DNA of 64,000 bases from Pempheris klunzingeri (Eukaryota > Chordata > Actinopteri > Acropomatiformes > Pempheridae). Below are positions 28,419 to 40,116 of this stretch, piece after piece. The notes under the pieces were generated by a model. The model had not been told where the DNA came from, ran no database searches, and worked only from the letters and a program-made list of their open reading frames with translations. Numbering within the stretch: position 1 is the first letter of the stretch; each line of letters begins with the position of its first letter. A program made the translations under genes and the position numbers. Where the stretch lies: NCBI RefSeq assembly GCF_042242105.1, contig NC_092026.1:20240001-20304000 (forward strand). Direction: 5' to 3'.

Positions 28419-31400
28419 TCACCTCCTGCCCAGCAGGTAGAGGAAGATGAGGATTATGTCCAGGTAGATCATGAGAGCAGCATTGATGTATTCCTCTGGG
28501 TTCAGACGGTAGCTCATCGTCCCCATCAGCAGCTGACAGTCGATCATCAGGAACTGAGACAGACAGGGAGGGAGAGGAGGAGACGAAGGTTCAGGGTGAG
28601 AGATGAATACCTGATAACTATTAGTAGGTTAATTTTAGAGGTTTTATTTTATAATTTATAACTTTATAATTTTATAACATTTTTCATGGAAGACTTGGAC
28701 ATGTCATGACAGTATGAAAGGCACAGGTGTGAATTATTGTTACTACATAATAATACAGTATGAACTACATACTGATCGTTATAGGACACTATGTTTGCAG
28801 GCAGTACACATAAATACCAACATACTTCAACATTTTATTCTGACAGGAAATGATACAGTGCATGTGATGTTGGGAGTCACATGTGGAAAGCTACTGCTCA
28901 TTAAACTGTACGAAAGATTTTATGGAGCTGTTTCACCAACACCCACAATTCATGGATCAACAGACACTCAAAAATCTATCGTATTTAGTATGCTACTGTC
29001 TGGTGTACTTAAAAAAGCTGCTTAGTTGCAGGATGTTGTTCACTGAAGTCTGATAGAGTTAATCCGCTGCGGTGCAGTCATTTCTTCTTCACAAGGTTAG
29101 TCACAAGATTAAATGTTAAAAAAAGAACTGTAAATGAAGTGGAAGTGTGCAGTTTGACGGTAGTGAACCTCACACAGAGCTTCCTTTTTCTCACGTGAAT
29201 GCGACAGATTCATTGAGGAACTGTTCATATCTCTGTCTTAAGGCAGTAAAGGACCAGTGGATGCTTTGACAGTGTCTGAGTGGGTCAGTTCCCTCAAAAA
29301 GGACCATAGAAGCTGTTAGAAAGTCTGTGTGTTTTGAGGCTGCCAGGAGATGCAAACATCAGTGTCTCTACTGCTGGCAACAGTAGCTAGAAATCTAATC
29401 TGTTCATATTGAGTTAGTGTAGATTTCAGTATTTGTTTTTAAAAATAGGTTAATCCAGCCATCAGTTATCTACCACATATCTGGATGTAGGTCAACTATT
29501 ACTATTACTAGTATTGTCATACAGAGCAGGAAAGTACTGACAAATGTATGTGATATAAAGAGGTAATGATAGATTCATATATATATATAAGAAATAATTG
29601 TAGGCCTTATTGTCCCTACTGGTTTTCTGTTATTTTTTGCCTGGTATGACTGTGAAAATGATATTGAATTACATTCTATTTGTATTAAAAAGTATTAAAA
29701 CAGAACTCTGCAGAAAGCCTTCTACATAATAACCAGGGACCTGCTGTATTAAGTCTTATGTGTACATCCCTTTAGGTAGTAGCCTCATCATAGTGGTATA
29801 TGTTATTCTTTGTCCCCTCACCAGTGAATACAGTAGAGCACCCAGACACCCATAGGCGATATCGGTGATGTAGGAGTAGTAGAAGGTGCAGAAGAACCCA
29901 AACATGACCGTGTCCACAGCCACAATCAGCAGCACGCCGTACCAAATGGTAAAATCATACCGAGTCTGCAAATACCACAGAAAGATATTAGTACTATATG
30001 ACGTTGTACAGAGGATACAGCTGAGTAAGAACATCTGCAGTACATTTAGATAGAGCCTCAGATACAGATAATTTTGTACGGATATCAATATTCAATCGAT
30101 CTTCAGAGTGTTTCCTACATTCATTGATTATTTTTCTATGCCATTGATCTGTTCTGTCCTCCAGAGCCCCAGGATGACACTTTATTTTGGTTGTATCCTC
30201 AAGTCAACTCTGGGTTTTCTTTCCAAGAAGCTGATTAATGAGGCAACTGAGAGGTCTGCGTAAAGTAAACACAGAACATGGTGGGTGTACACAGGAAGCA
30301 TAGTGAAATGCAGCTCTGCAGCTCAGCCTGGTTGTCTGACCTGTGCAGAGAACGCGATGATTGCGAGGGAAATGACCAGCGTTGCTGCCATAGTGATGAC
30401 AACAGCGGTGGTGTCGTGGAAGGAAGCGATGGTTCCCACCATGTATGACAAGCTCAGGGTGACCACAACCTGTAGGCACAAGATTCAACGTATTGGAACG
30501 TTAAACATAAACTTTTTCCCATGGTTTGATGAGTAGACTCACAGGTTTCACAGGTGTAACTGCTTCAAACAGTCTCTCCTGTTGTGTCTTTAAATAATTA
30601 CAGTCTTTTATAGATCTAATTGAAAAAGACATTAAGTGCAGACATTTTTTTTTCTCTACTCTGGTGGGTGTGAGCTCCAAACCGTGACAATGTTTGCACC
30701 ATGCTCTGCCTGTCCTAATTTAAATGCCAACAAAACCTCAGCGGCCCACAGTGAATCTGTAAGCATGTGAGCACAACTTTGGAGGAAACTGAGGTTTTCA
30801 TTTTGAAGAAACAAACAAGCAGGACTGCTGTTAATATGCCAGTCTGTACGAGGCCATTTAAATGTCGAAGAGAGGTCTAAATATTCAGGAAAACCAAGCA
30901 GTGAATGAAAAATTAGCTGCATTTTTTCCATCAGTGGTACTTTTTGCTTTACTGTACTGTAGATGTATACATACCCTTGTTTCATATCAAATATACTGTA
31001 TATTTGCTTTTAAAACTACAAAGCTATGATTGTTTTATCACATTGTCGGGGTTGACTGTCCTTTCAGTCAATCACTGAAATGTTTTTGTAGTGTGTTTTT
31101 AACGTAGGTATCTGTAAAAGTGTCTATACTCCATTAGATATTTGGGGTGTTATGGTCCTGTATATGTAACCCACCAATCCCACGATGTTCCAGGGGTGAC
31201 GCCGACTGAAGGACTGGCAGCAGCTGAGGGCAATGGCGACCACGATGAAGATGATGAAGGAGCTGAGGTAGGCCCACAGGTTGGTCTGCACCGCCTCTTT
31301 GACCACGATGGAGAAGGTGAACACACACACCACGCTGAAGGTGAACAGCAGCTGGAGAGTCAGGATGCTGAACACCTGCACACGAGGAACACCCCTTTAT

Positions 31401-32263
31401 TATTATTGTTAGTAGTAGTAGTATTTATGTATATATATATATATATATATATGGCAGAATTAGATAACCAATTGATCTTGTACGTGTATATAAATGTTTT
31501 TCAAGTAAAACAGCTCTGATATACTATATATATATATTACTGCTTATATATACATATATGACTATTGTAACAATATACATGTATATATAATTGATAGTAT
31601 TACACAGTTTTAGTCCAAAATGATAAAAAAAAAAAGAACACATTGGGAAGGTCTCCTGGGAGCGACTTGTCATGTAAAACTCTCATTGTTGAACGAGCTG
31701 TGATTCATTTCATTATCATGACCTTAAAACTGGAAACTTAACCTCTACCTGCTTGTTAAATTGATGGTTAAAAGGTGATTTTATGCTTTTAATAGTTTTA
31801 GCTTGAATTTGTGTCGGACTGCAGTTCTTAACTGTGTTGACCTCTGACCTCTGAAAACAAAGTGATGTCTGTTTAAGGCTTCTTTTAACAGAAACATACT
31901 TTTTCTGCTCTTTTGTCTTGTTTATCATCTTATCTTGAGTAGGTTAAGGTGCCAAGTCAGAGTCGTACAAACCTTTCTAACAAACCCTCTTCTCACTGTC
32001 TTGTCATCAAAAGAAGATGAGTCTAGAAGTGGAGTGGTGTCCGACGGGGACTCTTGGATGATGTCGCGGAAAGACTCATACCCAGCGGTGGGCTGATAGG
32101 TGCAGGTTGTATTGGCTTTGGGTGGAGGGTTCATTGCCGAGGCTGCAGAGTAAGGTGGAGGTTGCTGATCTTGGTAGGAGTATGCCGGCGGCGGTGAGGA
32201 CACATCATAAGCAGGAGGGCCCTGGGTCTCTGTGGACGTGGGCTGCTCTGCTGTGTCTGACAT
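28419..32263 (-). CDS. TMBIM/Lifeguard (BI-1-like) membrane protein (5 coding exons)
   Basis: Transmembrane BAX-inhibitor-motif family protein of the Lifeguard/GRINA/FAIM2/TMBIM1 group. These are multi-span membrane proteins of ER, Golgi or endolysosome that modulate calcium and cell death. Exons in transcript order: 32263-31973, 31375-31175, 30469-30341, 29965-29822, 28553-28419; every junction is phase 0, giving 299 aa. Residues 1-97 form a proline- and serine-rich cytosolic head with three PPxY motifs (GPPAYDV, PPPAYSY, QPPPYSA). Then come VRRGFVRKVFSILTLQLLFT, HPWNIVGLVVVTLSLSYMVG and the family signature NPEEYINAALMIYLDIILIF near the C-terminus. The start is the ATG 11 bases into an exon whose 3' splice site ends at 32275. 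Which Lifeguard paralogue it is cannot be decided by eye. Confidence 0.92.
31429..31453. repeat. (AT)n microsatellite
   Basis: Short run of alternating A and T in the first coding intron of the TMBIM gene. More degenerate TATATA stretches follow to about 31590. Confidence 0.85.
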
Positions 32264-32703
32264 TGTGGAGGAAACTGTGGACCAAAGACAAAGTTCAGTC
32301 AAACAGAAAAAGATCAGTTCATGGAAAAGCAAACGCACGTCTGATGGGACACATTCTGTTTAGCAGCAGAGATCCTGTTTTACATAATCAAATATACTGA
32401 ACGATTTACTTTAGCTTCTGAGCCAATGAGAAGGACGTTTCCAGGCAGCAGGTCAGGTGTCTATATTGTCAACTCCTGTACACAGGAGTCCATATTCTGT
32501 GTTCATTCAGTCATCAGTGGTCAATCATTATTGACGAGAAAAGAATGTGGAAAGGGGAACAAAGCAGCAGAAATGACGCTCTGTTTTTCCTGTTCCTTTA
32601 TTAGTGGTTTCATTGGGTGAAACACTGGTAATTTCCCCATATCTGCCCATCAGCACAGACAGGGTTGCTTAGATCAGATCTGTATTTTTAAGCATGGTAT
32701 ATA

Positions 32704-33901
32704 CAGTGGGGCAAAAAAGTATTTAGTCAGCCACCAATTGTGCAAGTTCTCCCACTTAAAAAGATGAGAGAGGCCTGTAATTTTCATCATAGGTACACTT
32801 CAACTATGAGAGACAGAATGACAAAAGAAATCCAGAAAATCACATTGTCTGATTTATTTGCAAATTATGGTGGAAAATAAGTATTTGGTCAATAACAAAA
32901 GTTCATCTCAATACTTTGTTATATACCCTTTGTTGGCAATGACAGAGGTCAAATGTTTTCTGTAAGTCTTCACAAGGTTTTCACACACTGTTGCTGGTAT
33001 TTTGGCCCATTCCTCCATGCAGGTCTCCTCTAGAGCAGTGATGTTCTGGGGCTGTCGCTGGGCAACATGGACTTTCAACTCCCTCCAAAGATTTTCTATG
33101 GGGTTGAGATCTGGAGACTGGCTAGGCCACTCCAGGCCTCAGTCGTCCTGGTCCCTTTGCAGAAAAACAGTCCCAAAGCATGATGTTTCCACCCCCATGC
33201 TTCACAGTAGGTATGGTGTTCTTTGGATGCAACTGAGCATTCTTTCTCCTCCAAACACGACAAGTTGAGTTTTTACCAAAAAGTTCTAGTTTGGTTTCAT
33301 CTGACCATATGACATTCTCCCAATCCTCTTCTGGATCATCCAAATGCTCTCTAGCAAACTTCAGACAGGCCTGGACATGTACTGGCTTAAGCAGGGGGAC
33401 ACGTCTGGCACTGCAGGATTTGAGTCCCTGGCAGCGTAGTGTGTTACTGATGGTAGCCTTTGTTACTTTGGTCCCAGCTCTCTGCAGGTCATTCACTAGG
33501 TCCCCCCGTGTGGTTCTGGGATTTTTGCTCACCGTTCTTGTGATCATTTTGACCCCACGGGGTGAGATCTTGAGTGGAGCCCCAGATCGAGGGAGATTAT
33601 CAGTGGTCTTGTATGTCTTCCATTTTCTAATAATTGCTCCCACAGTTGATTTCTTCACACCAAGCTGCTTACCTGTTGCAGATTCAGTCTTCCCAGCCTG
33701 GTGCAGGTCTACAATTTTGTTTCTGGTGTCCTTTGACAGCTCTTTGGTCTTGGCCATAGTGGAGTTTGGAGTGTGACTGTTTGAGGTTGTGGACAGGTGT
33801 CTTTTATACTGATAACGAGTTCAAACAGGTGCCATTAATACAGGTAACGAGTGGAGGACAGAGGAGCCTCTTAAAGAAGAAGTTACAGGACTGTGAGATC
33901 T
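32704..33901 (-). mobile_element. Decayed Tc1-like transposon, one terminal repeat lost
   Basis: The left end starts with CAGTGGGGCAAAAAAGTATT, preceded by TA (32702-32703), the target dinucleotide of Tc1/mariner elements. About 200 bases of terminal-repeat-type sequence follow. A transposase relic is on the minus strand (32908-33757), then the subterminal region to about 33901, where similarity stops. The matching right terminal repeat is missing, so the element cannot be mobilised as it stands. It lies upstream of the TMBIM gene, transcribed in the same direction. Confidence 0.9.
32908..33757 (-). pseudogene. Tc1 transposase relic with internal deletion
   Basis: The N-terminal half is open from the ATG at 33757: a helix-turn-helix DNA-binding region, then the first catalytic Asp in [13 protein letters not shown] and [19 protein letters not shown]. 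At about 33125-33145 the frame jumps from GPGRLR directly to nucleotides that encode, in another frame, [15 protein letters not shown] and then the C-terminus, ending at TGA 32908-32910. The segment that should hold the second catalytic Asp (family FQQDNDPKH) is deleted and the frame is broken. The transposase is therefore inactive. Confidence 0.92.
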
Positions 33902-36478
33902 GCCCTGCCTCCTTCTGCTCGGAGTATTTTTAAATTGTGAGTGCTCTTTAAGCTGTTTGAAATCTGAAATTATACAGTTCATCTTGTGAAAGTGAACGCT
34001 CCTTATTTTATTAAATGTATTACATTGTAGGAGGAAGTGCGTCTCAGTCTCAGCCTCTCCCGTCAAACAGTGACTACATATTACACTCAGAAAACCAGTA
34101 TTGTGTCGTGTAATTTAGCTTAGGTCTGGGATATCTGTATATATGTATTCTCTACATAGACTACACAAAAGATTGACTTTTATTCATCCTGTATACCATC
34201 ACTGGTTCTCCAACAGTCAGGATAGGACATGAAAATATTTGGATGAACTGGTCATTGTTCTTTAGCATTATGCATTTTAGTGCATATTCAGGGTGATTAG
34301 GCTCCACAGTGGAGCGAGACGCATTTCTTCTTCTTCTTCAGATGAATTAACTCATCTAAACACAGATAATGAGTTAAAAGATCCACTGTTGCTTTAATAA
34401 TTTCAGCAGCTTTTATTTTGCTGATATTTTCTATCACTGATCAGTTCTGATACCAGAGATCTAAAAACCTCAGCAATTAAAAAGCAAAACTGCTTTATCT
34501 GCATGAGAAGGCAAAATATTTGTTTTGTGATTTGAGTGAAAAGACACTTTAAATTGTGAATTAATGTTGCTGACTTGTTTTAAAGTGCCAATAAATATGA
34601 CAAGCAGAGGAAACAGTAAGATATTTGTTTTTACTTTACACACAGAGCATGTTTCTGCACTAAAGAATAAATTAAATGTTGCGCTTACCTTTTCTTCTTT
34701 ATGTCTTGTAGTTGTCTTTGAGAACAACAGTCCGACACCACACAGCGCTGTCGGAGGGGGAGGCTTCGCAAATATCATTTCTTGCATGGTGATGAGTGTC
34801 GTTAAATCTGCCAATCTGCAGTGTAGAGTTTCACTTCCTGTCAGCCTGAAGTGAAGGAAGAAGAAAAAATCCCATGCTCTGAGGACACAGACGTTGCGGA
34901 AATTAGAAACTCCACTGTTGCTTCTCATCAGGTCAGAGGTTGTCAAAGTGGGGTTGTGGGGGCTTCCAGGGGCCCCCATGTCAGTTCTACAGGGTCCACA
35001 ACAAACTCCACACCGTCCAGACTTAAGTAAAATAAAAATACACATATAAATTGTGCTCCTCATACAGTATGTTTCACTGATCACACTGAGGTTGGTGCTT
35101 TTTGTCAGCTCAGAGCAAAATTGTAGATGGTACAATTGAGATTACTGTCTAATTTGTGTCTGGGAATTCTTCACATGAAATTTTTAGGAACCACTGGCTG
35201 TTGTCAGTGCCTGTTGCCTGTTTCCAGACCTGTGAGTCAATGCACACAACTCAGATTTCTCATAATTTAAACTGAAAGGGGAACAAACTGGCTCTTCAGT
35301 CTGGTTACAGCATCAGGCTAAGAGGTGTGTACTATTTGCATGAACACTACGTAGCATCAGTCATTGCTACATACATATTTGAGATTAAAACTTCATTATT
35401 AATTTATTAACCGTAAGAAAAATGTCACAGCCGGGTCCATTTAGTAGCTCTATCAGCAGTTCTCAACAGTTATTAATATTGATCTACAATATTGAAAATT
35501 ATAAGGATAAAAAAAAAAACATTGAATGTGAAGGTGTGTTCAAACTTCTGACTACTGAATAACCAAAACATATATATATATGTATGGATATTCATTGAAG
35601 TCCATATCAAATTGAGTTACTTTTCCATAACTAAAAAGTGTAATTTCCATGACCTATTAATGTAACATGACGTGCCAAAAAAATCATATTTTAAACACAC
35701 TTTATTTGAGGGATCTCAGATCCTGGTCCTGGCAGGACCCAAATAATAAATAAATACCTGCGCTGTGGCCCTGGAGGATCAGTCAGTCTGGGGTCCCTGC
35801 TGTAGGACAGAACCAGGCTCACTGTTTTTAACAGCCTGGTATGTTTTATTAAGTATCTCATCATGCGCTAAAACTTCATATAATCATGACCAATCAGTAC
35901 GCATGTGAAACTGCAAGAGAAAATTACTAACAATACAAGAAATATTGGTTTGGTGAATAAACCTTTTTAGTAAGTAAGATGCACAAAATTCTCCATGAAT
36001 TCCCCTATGATTTATTAAATCCCCTGACTTTCCTTGACTTGCTCTGGAATAGACATTTACTTCCACGACCCGTGGGCACCCTGTATATATCAGTTCAAGG
36101 GAGTATAGATTCAGTAAAAATCAAACACTTGTTAAAACCTATAATCTAAAAATGTGTTTGATAGAGAATTAAGAGATGAAACTATGAGTCGATTAATCAA
36201 TAAACTGAAAGTTAATAATTATTATAATCAATTGTTTCAGTCACTTTGAAGCAAAAAAAAAAGTCAAAGATGCTCTGGATTCAGCCTCAAATGTGAGGGT
36301 TCTTCCCTTGTTTTTCCCTTTTTCATTAGAATAAAACTCTCCAGGACAGGATGTCCTGTTTCAGGTCTCACTGAACAGCACAAACAACCACAAACGCATC
36401 ACAGTTAAAAGTTAAAATACACAAAAACACAGTTAAAAACACACAAAACAAACATCCACAAAACGTCTCTCACACATA
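33902..36478. other. Intergenic DNA between the TMBIM and ZNRF genes
   Basis: No coding gene is supported. A minus-strand GC-richer block at about 34690-34860 ends in a strong donor (AAAAG then GTAAGC, + strand 34683-34688) and could be a 5' UTR exon of the TMBIM gene; it contains a short ATG-initiated frame with PPPPTALCG. A family A repeat fragment is at 36170-36300. The rest is AT-rich with no recognised feature. Confidence 0.45.
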
Positions 36479-39400
36479 TTTATTGTAAAAAATACATATA
36501 AAAACAATTTCTGAGACATACAAAAGATTGGAGCTTAGAAACAGTATATTGAACAGACAAAGACCAAGCCATTTTTCTTGAATTGCATTACATATTTACA
36601 ATTTAATAAATAAAATTCAATTTGTTTTTATACCAGAGTAAAAGGCAGATTGTCCATATCTTGGGGATGCAGATACTGCTGTGGTGACTCTTTGAAAAAC
36701 ATTCTCATCTAATACATCAGCCTCAAAGCACAGGGCGGGCAGGAGATCAGTGCCCTGCGACTCAAAACCAAGAATTTAGGGACATTTATACAAAATACCA
36801 TCCTTTGTAGGAGAGGAGCTAGTTTACACACAGAGCGTTTAGTTAGCATTGGTAAAAATTGAGGTATTGCACCACACAGCTTAGAGGGGGTAAGAAAATA
36901 AATGAGAGTAATGTGGGGTTTAAGATTGTCTATTATCATTATCGACAACCCAAGCACCGCCACCAAACACACACACACACACACACACAATCACCTCCAA
37001 CCCTCCCAGCCAAAGTATACAACATCATAACTTATCACCACAACAAATGTAACGTCTAATGATCAATGCACCTCGTCCTCTGCACTCTCTCACACAATGC
37101 CCCCAATGCACAGGCAGACTTTTGGCATCATTTTTCTCTTCCCCAATACAAAAACAATGAGAAACATGCACAGGGCTGCCCTCTAGTGGTGTGACAAGTC
37201 GTAGCACCTCAAACCACAGAACACCAGGGACCAGAAAATGTGAAAAGAAAAAACAAAAACGAGAGGCTGGGGTGAACAAACTCACCAGCAGGAAACCTGT
37301 GCACCGGGCTGACCTCTAAACTGATCCATACTGCTTGTAAGCGCAGAGATTAAAACTCGTGGAACGGACAGCAAAAGCAAGCAATTCATGTTTTTGTTCG
37401 CTCCTGCTTTCTCCTGGCATGTGTACGACCTGTGTCAGACAGCATCTGTTGAGCAGCCTTACTGTTGGGCTTTCACCTGAACTCAGCCCTAAAAACACTA
37501 CAAATACCTGCACAAGAACCCCTTCACCAGGCAAAGGCAATCAACACACACAAAAAAGGCAAAGGAAAGCCATTGAACACATTTAGCAATAATTATGATC
37601 ATAATGTGATGATATAATATCTAAAATCCTTTTTAAAAAAAAAAGGGTGGGGTGGGGGGGGGGCTAGTTATGTAATAATTAACCATCAGCTGTTCATAGC
37701 CTCCAGTGTTGGAAATAGAGGCAGATGCCACATGGTTTAAACATGCCCCAAATATACATCCCTCAGTCCTTCTGTCTCTTTATCCCTCCTCGATCTGGCA
37801 TTAATGTAACCAGATGGCAAAACTGTAGCTGGGGGTCTGGTCCAAAAATCCGGACTACACCCCAGAGAGTGTTTGAGAGCGAGGAGGGAGGAGGGGGGTC
37901 GTGGGACAAAAACCCCAAACCGCATTCAAAAGTACAACTTTGGGACCACACGAGCCGCCGTGTTGCGTACCAATGCCACATGTAACAGGATGTTTGCCAG
38001 AGTGACCGCTAGCTAGAAACTAGCATTAAAAAATTAAAAGGGTGACGCGCTTGACCAAGCAGACTTCTGGACAATTTACAGTAAACACACACACTTTCTG
38101 GAATACACAGTCATGCTCAGGGCATTTCCTGTCCCTGGTCATAACACACACACACGTAACGTCATCCCAGACTTTCTGTGGGAAAAAAAAATTACGAAGG
38201 ACAAAAGTGCTCAAATTGGTGCCAACACCAGCGCTACTATGGCCCTATGAAATACCTACAACCCTCCATAACACTCAGCAAGTAGCAGCACATTAAACTC
38301 AGAGCTAACTAACCACCTACAAGAAAACTGACCTACTCAGAAAAACAATTAGCCCCCAAACTTCCCCTGAAATGTTTACAGGTAATACAAAAAAGAAAAA
38401 CACCTAGTAACGGCAGCCCCCATTCACCAAAAACAAGCCCTCAACCTCCAGCTAGTTCAAAATAAAGCAAAGTTTATGTGGTAATAGTTCACGCTTTCAG
38501 TGTGAGGTTGGTTCATTTGGGGTTAGCCGAGGAAAGAAAACATTCATCCAATGTGTGACATGGAACAAAAATACTTGATAAAATGACCAGTCCCATTCGG
38601 AGGGAGAAAAAAATACACAGGAGAGGATCCAGAGTCACAGTTTAGGCGACATTTTTTTGTCTTCCTCCCGAAGTTCAAGATCTTTGTGGGTCAAGCTCCA
38701 TCGTTCTGGGATGATAATGTTTATATGACCTTTTTGTTTGTTTTGTTGTGTTGTGTTCTGCTGATTCAAGCCAAGTCCGTAGAACAGAAGGGAAACCTCC
38801 TCCACTTCAGCTCCAACAAGGGTCTCAGCCAGAGGTTAGACGGCGCGGCTGTTTTTACTGATGGAGTTTGGCTTGAAATGTCCAAGACCAAGTTCAAATG
38901 GGCTGATCCAAACGTAGAGCGTCGGGTGTCGCTAACTTGAGCTTCATCTAAGGATCGTCTGTTCTCCACTCAAATAAAAGGTTTGCGTCTGAGAGGGACA
39001 GTGGGCTTTTATTTGTTTAATTACACGTTTTTCTTTATTGGGATTTTATTGGGATTCAGTGTAGTCTCCTGTAAGGGTAAAAAAAAAAGGACAGAATGGC
39101 TGTTAAACAAAGTGATGCATCCTGGTTGAAATCAATTCCACATTAATTATATTTTTAAGGGTTTGAATGCATAATCTCATGATATGGAAAATGCATGCAA
39201 AAATCACATGAAATAGTTAAGCTAATGTTCAGTGACATGTCTGTTCTACTCAATATCGCTTTTTGCTTGTTTTTAATTCCTTTTATTACACAGCTTTGTC
39301 GAATACTCGATTCTGATCATTTCAAATCAACGAAATCTTTTTTAACTCAGTATTTTGCGTGAAATTGTTGATGTATTTAATAAGAAGCCGTGTCATAAAT

Positions 39401-40116
39401 AGGATAATGTACATCGAGCAGCGTCATTATTGCAAAATGAACCCAGACAGGGTGATGCAGGACGTTATCATTGACTTAACAGTGTGCTCTACTCAAACGG
39501 ACACGGATGAGGATCATTTGTAAATTTAAAATAAAAGAATTCGTGATTATCACAATACGATTCCACTAGATGCTGATTAAACTCCTCTCCAGTAATAAAA
39601 ATGCAGCACTGTTCCTGTGAATATCCATGTCAGTGTGAACATACATGCAGCACGCTGGCTTGATCAACAGAGAATGATTCAGATTTTTGATCATAAGTCA
39701 TCTTAAAATTTGGTATCAATACCAAAAATGCAGGTATCATATTGCCTCTAGATATGAAAACAGTTGAAACGATACCCAGAGTTCAATGATGAGCTAATAC
39801 TGATGATGTGTATGTTTTGTAAACGCTGTAGCTTGAGGGTTCAACGTTGATCAAATGGATCACAATTATCCTCATGGCTCGATTCTTCTTTCACGTTTGC
39901 TGCAGAGAAGTGAGGCCGCATCAGCCATAATCTACTCCAGTGACCCCTTGGTAGATTCTGGTGCAGTATGCCGCTTATCTTTTTAATGTGCATCTCAACA
40001 GTAGCATTGTTGTGCCCAGTGTTGAAGGCCACTGCAAGCCCTGGTCATGTAGTGAGTCTTACACATGCATACCTGAGTCGGGTTGGTCACTGTGCGGAAT
40101 ACATGTGACCCGTGAG
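36479..40116 (-). other. Probable long 3' UTR of the ZNRF-family gene
   Basis: A minus-strand polyadenylation signal (TTTATT on +) at 36479-36484 is followed by a typical 3'-end environment. Between it and the ZNRF stop codon at 40117 no convincing coding exon was found. The simplest reading is a 3.6 kb 3' UTR. It contains a (CA)n run (36967-36988) and a dispersed repeat (39280-39480) that recurs near 63620-63960. RNA evidence would be needed to exclude a separate small gene. Confidence 0.4.
39280..39480. repeat. Dispersed repeat, family B, copy 1
   Basis: Contains GAATACTCGATTCTGAT, then CTCAGTATTTTGCGTGAAAT and CATTATTGCAAAATGAACCC. The same order of phrases, diverged and with a longer middle, occurs at about 63620-63960. 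No coding capacity. Confidence 0.6.

Noticed and set aside
32264-32338. Extended TMBIM start giving MRLLFHELIFF
   Set aside because: A CCACAG acceptor lies between it and the conserved ATG; the hydrophobic stretch is translated intron.
33291-33776. 161-aa + strand open frame
   Set aside because: It is the antisense of the Tc1 transposase relic.
38095-38150. Minus-strand KCPEHD resembling the ZNRF RING tail
   Set aside because: It lacks the CID and Trp residues and an acceptor in the right phase; the exon at 40117-40174 fits fully.
38641-38735. Minus-strand peptide with WSLTHKDLELREEDKKMSPK before a stop, preceded by a passable acceptor
   Set aside because: It looked like a gene's last exon, but no matching upstream exon was found and the ZNRF gene terminates properly at 40117, so it is better read as 3' UTR.
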